Shown piece after piece: positions 33,791 through 33,967 of a stretch of 33,967 nucleotides of DNA. The first letter of the stretch is position 1. Every line of letters begins with the position of its first letter. The notes below the pieces were generated by a model. The model was not told the DNA's origin, ran no database searches, and saw nothing but the letters and a program-made list of their open reading frames with translations. This DNA comes from Anaerococcus vaginalis (GTDB lineage: Bacteria > Bacillota > Clostridia > Tissierellales > Peptoniphilaceae). A program made the position numbers and the translations under genes. The DNA lies in the NCBI RefSeq assembly GCF_000307225.1, contig NZ_HE978620.1, forward strand, positions 88,304 through 122,270, read 5' to 3'.

Positions 33791-33967
33791 GATATACAAA
33801 TCCTCATGCTAAGAATATCATACGTAAAAAATTGATTTGATTTCAAATTTAAAAATTCGTCAAAAATCGCACTGTTTGAGCGTTAGCGAGTTTGCGATTT
33901 TAGAATTTTAAAATTTAGAAATCAGCAATTTTTGGAGTCAGATATTCGTGCTTGAGGGTTTGTCTAC
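33791..33967. repeat. Large imperfect intergenic palindrome, running off the window end
   Basis: No gene is visible here. The two halves are near-complementary over about 80 bases. Inner stem: AAAATCGCA (33863-33871) with TGCGATTTT (33893-33901). Middle: AAAAATTG and TGATTTC..AAATTT (33826-33855) with the complement at 33904-33933. Outer: ACAAATCCTCATGC and GAATATC on the left with GATATTC and GCTTGAGGGTTTGT on the right, with a few mismatches. The centre holds TTTGAGCGTTAGCGAGTTTG, which is far more GC-rich than its surroundings. It could fold into one long hairpin, as dispersed intergenic palindromes or MITE-like elements do. Confidence 0.6.

Noticed and set aside
1-33967. CRISPR arrays, tRNA or rRNA genes, insertion sequences, prophage
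   Set aside because: No spaced repeat array, no tRNA cloverleaf signature, no transposase or phage protein was seen on either strand.

Overview
The window is very AT-rich chromosomal DNA from a low-GC, anaerobic Gram-positive bacterium. Gene content fits Tissierellia / Peptoniphilaceae-type cocci (Anaerococcus, Peptoniphilus, Helcococcus and relatives): pyruvate phosphate dikinase with its DUF299 regulator, a T-box controlled valS, pyrrolidone-carboxyl peptidase, an AbgA-like M20 amidohydrolase, long-form HPF, and strong AGGAGG-type ribosome sites. The genus is inference; no rRNA gene is present to fix it. I see no tRNA, CRISPR array, insertion sequence or prophage.

Layout. 1-2050: a HEPN plus restriction-endonuclease-like protein, a macro-domain protein and a DUF1232 membrane protein. 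2051-4450 (minus): an ABC exporter, ATPase then permease, both frameshifted. 4491-6442 (minus): abgA-like amidohydrolase (frameshifted) and pcp. 6464-11336 (minus): promoter, valine T-box, valS, methyltransferase, cold-shock protein (frameshifted) and an alpha/beta hydrolase, probably one transcript. 11420-14974 (plus): PPDK regulatory protein and ppdK. 15014-16993 (minus): a redox cassette of a small CXXC protein, a polyferredoxin-type membrane protein and a TlpA-like lipoprotein. It is divergent from an OmpR-type response regulator and histidine kinase (17098-18894, plus), with a palindromic operator candidate between them. 18905-23913 (minus): secA-prfB-trpS. 24018-29055 (minus): tyrA-aroB-aroA-[chorismate mutase/aroE/aroK fusion]-aroQ. 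29061-29684 (minus): hpf. 29717-33753 (plus): an S9 peptidase (frameshifted), YihY/BrkB membrane protein, an unusual radical-SAM-like protein and 5-formyl-THF cyclo-ligase. 33791-33967: a large imperfect palindrome running off the end.

How the genes work together. The aro cluster supplies shikimate-pathway steps 2 to 6 plus chorismate mutase and prephenate dehydrogenase, pointing to tyrosine synthesis. DAHP synthase and chorismate synthase are not in the window. PSRP switches PPDK on and off by modifying Thr453 beside the catalytic His455. The CXXC / 4Fe-4S membrane / thioredoxin-like lipoprotein trio looks like a system carrying electrons or reducing power across the membrane, and the adjacent two-component system may control it.

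The most striking general feature is about eleven single-base frame disruptions, nearly all in A/T homopolymers, spread over eight or nine genes. About 13 kb of conserved housekeeping genes, which carry equally long homopolymers, are intact. Reconstructed lengths are all normal for their families. Either the assembly has homopolymer errors or accessory genes are really decaying or switching; raw reads would decide.
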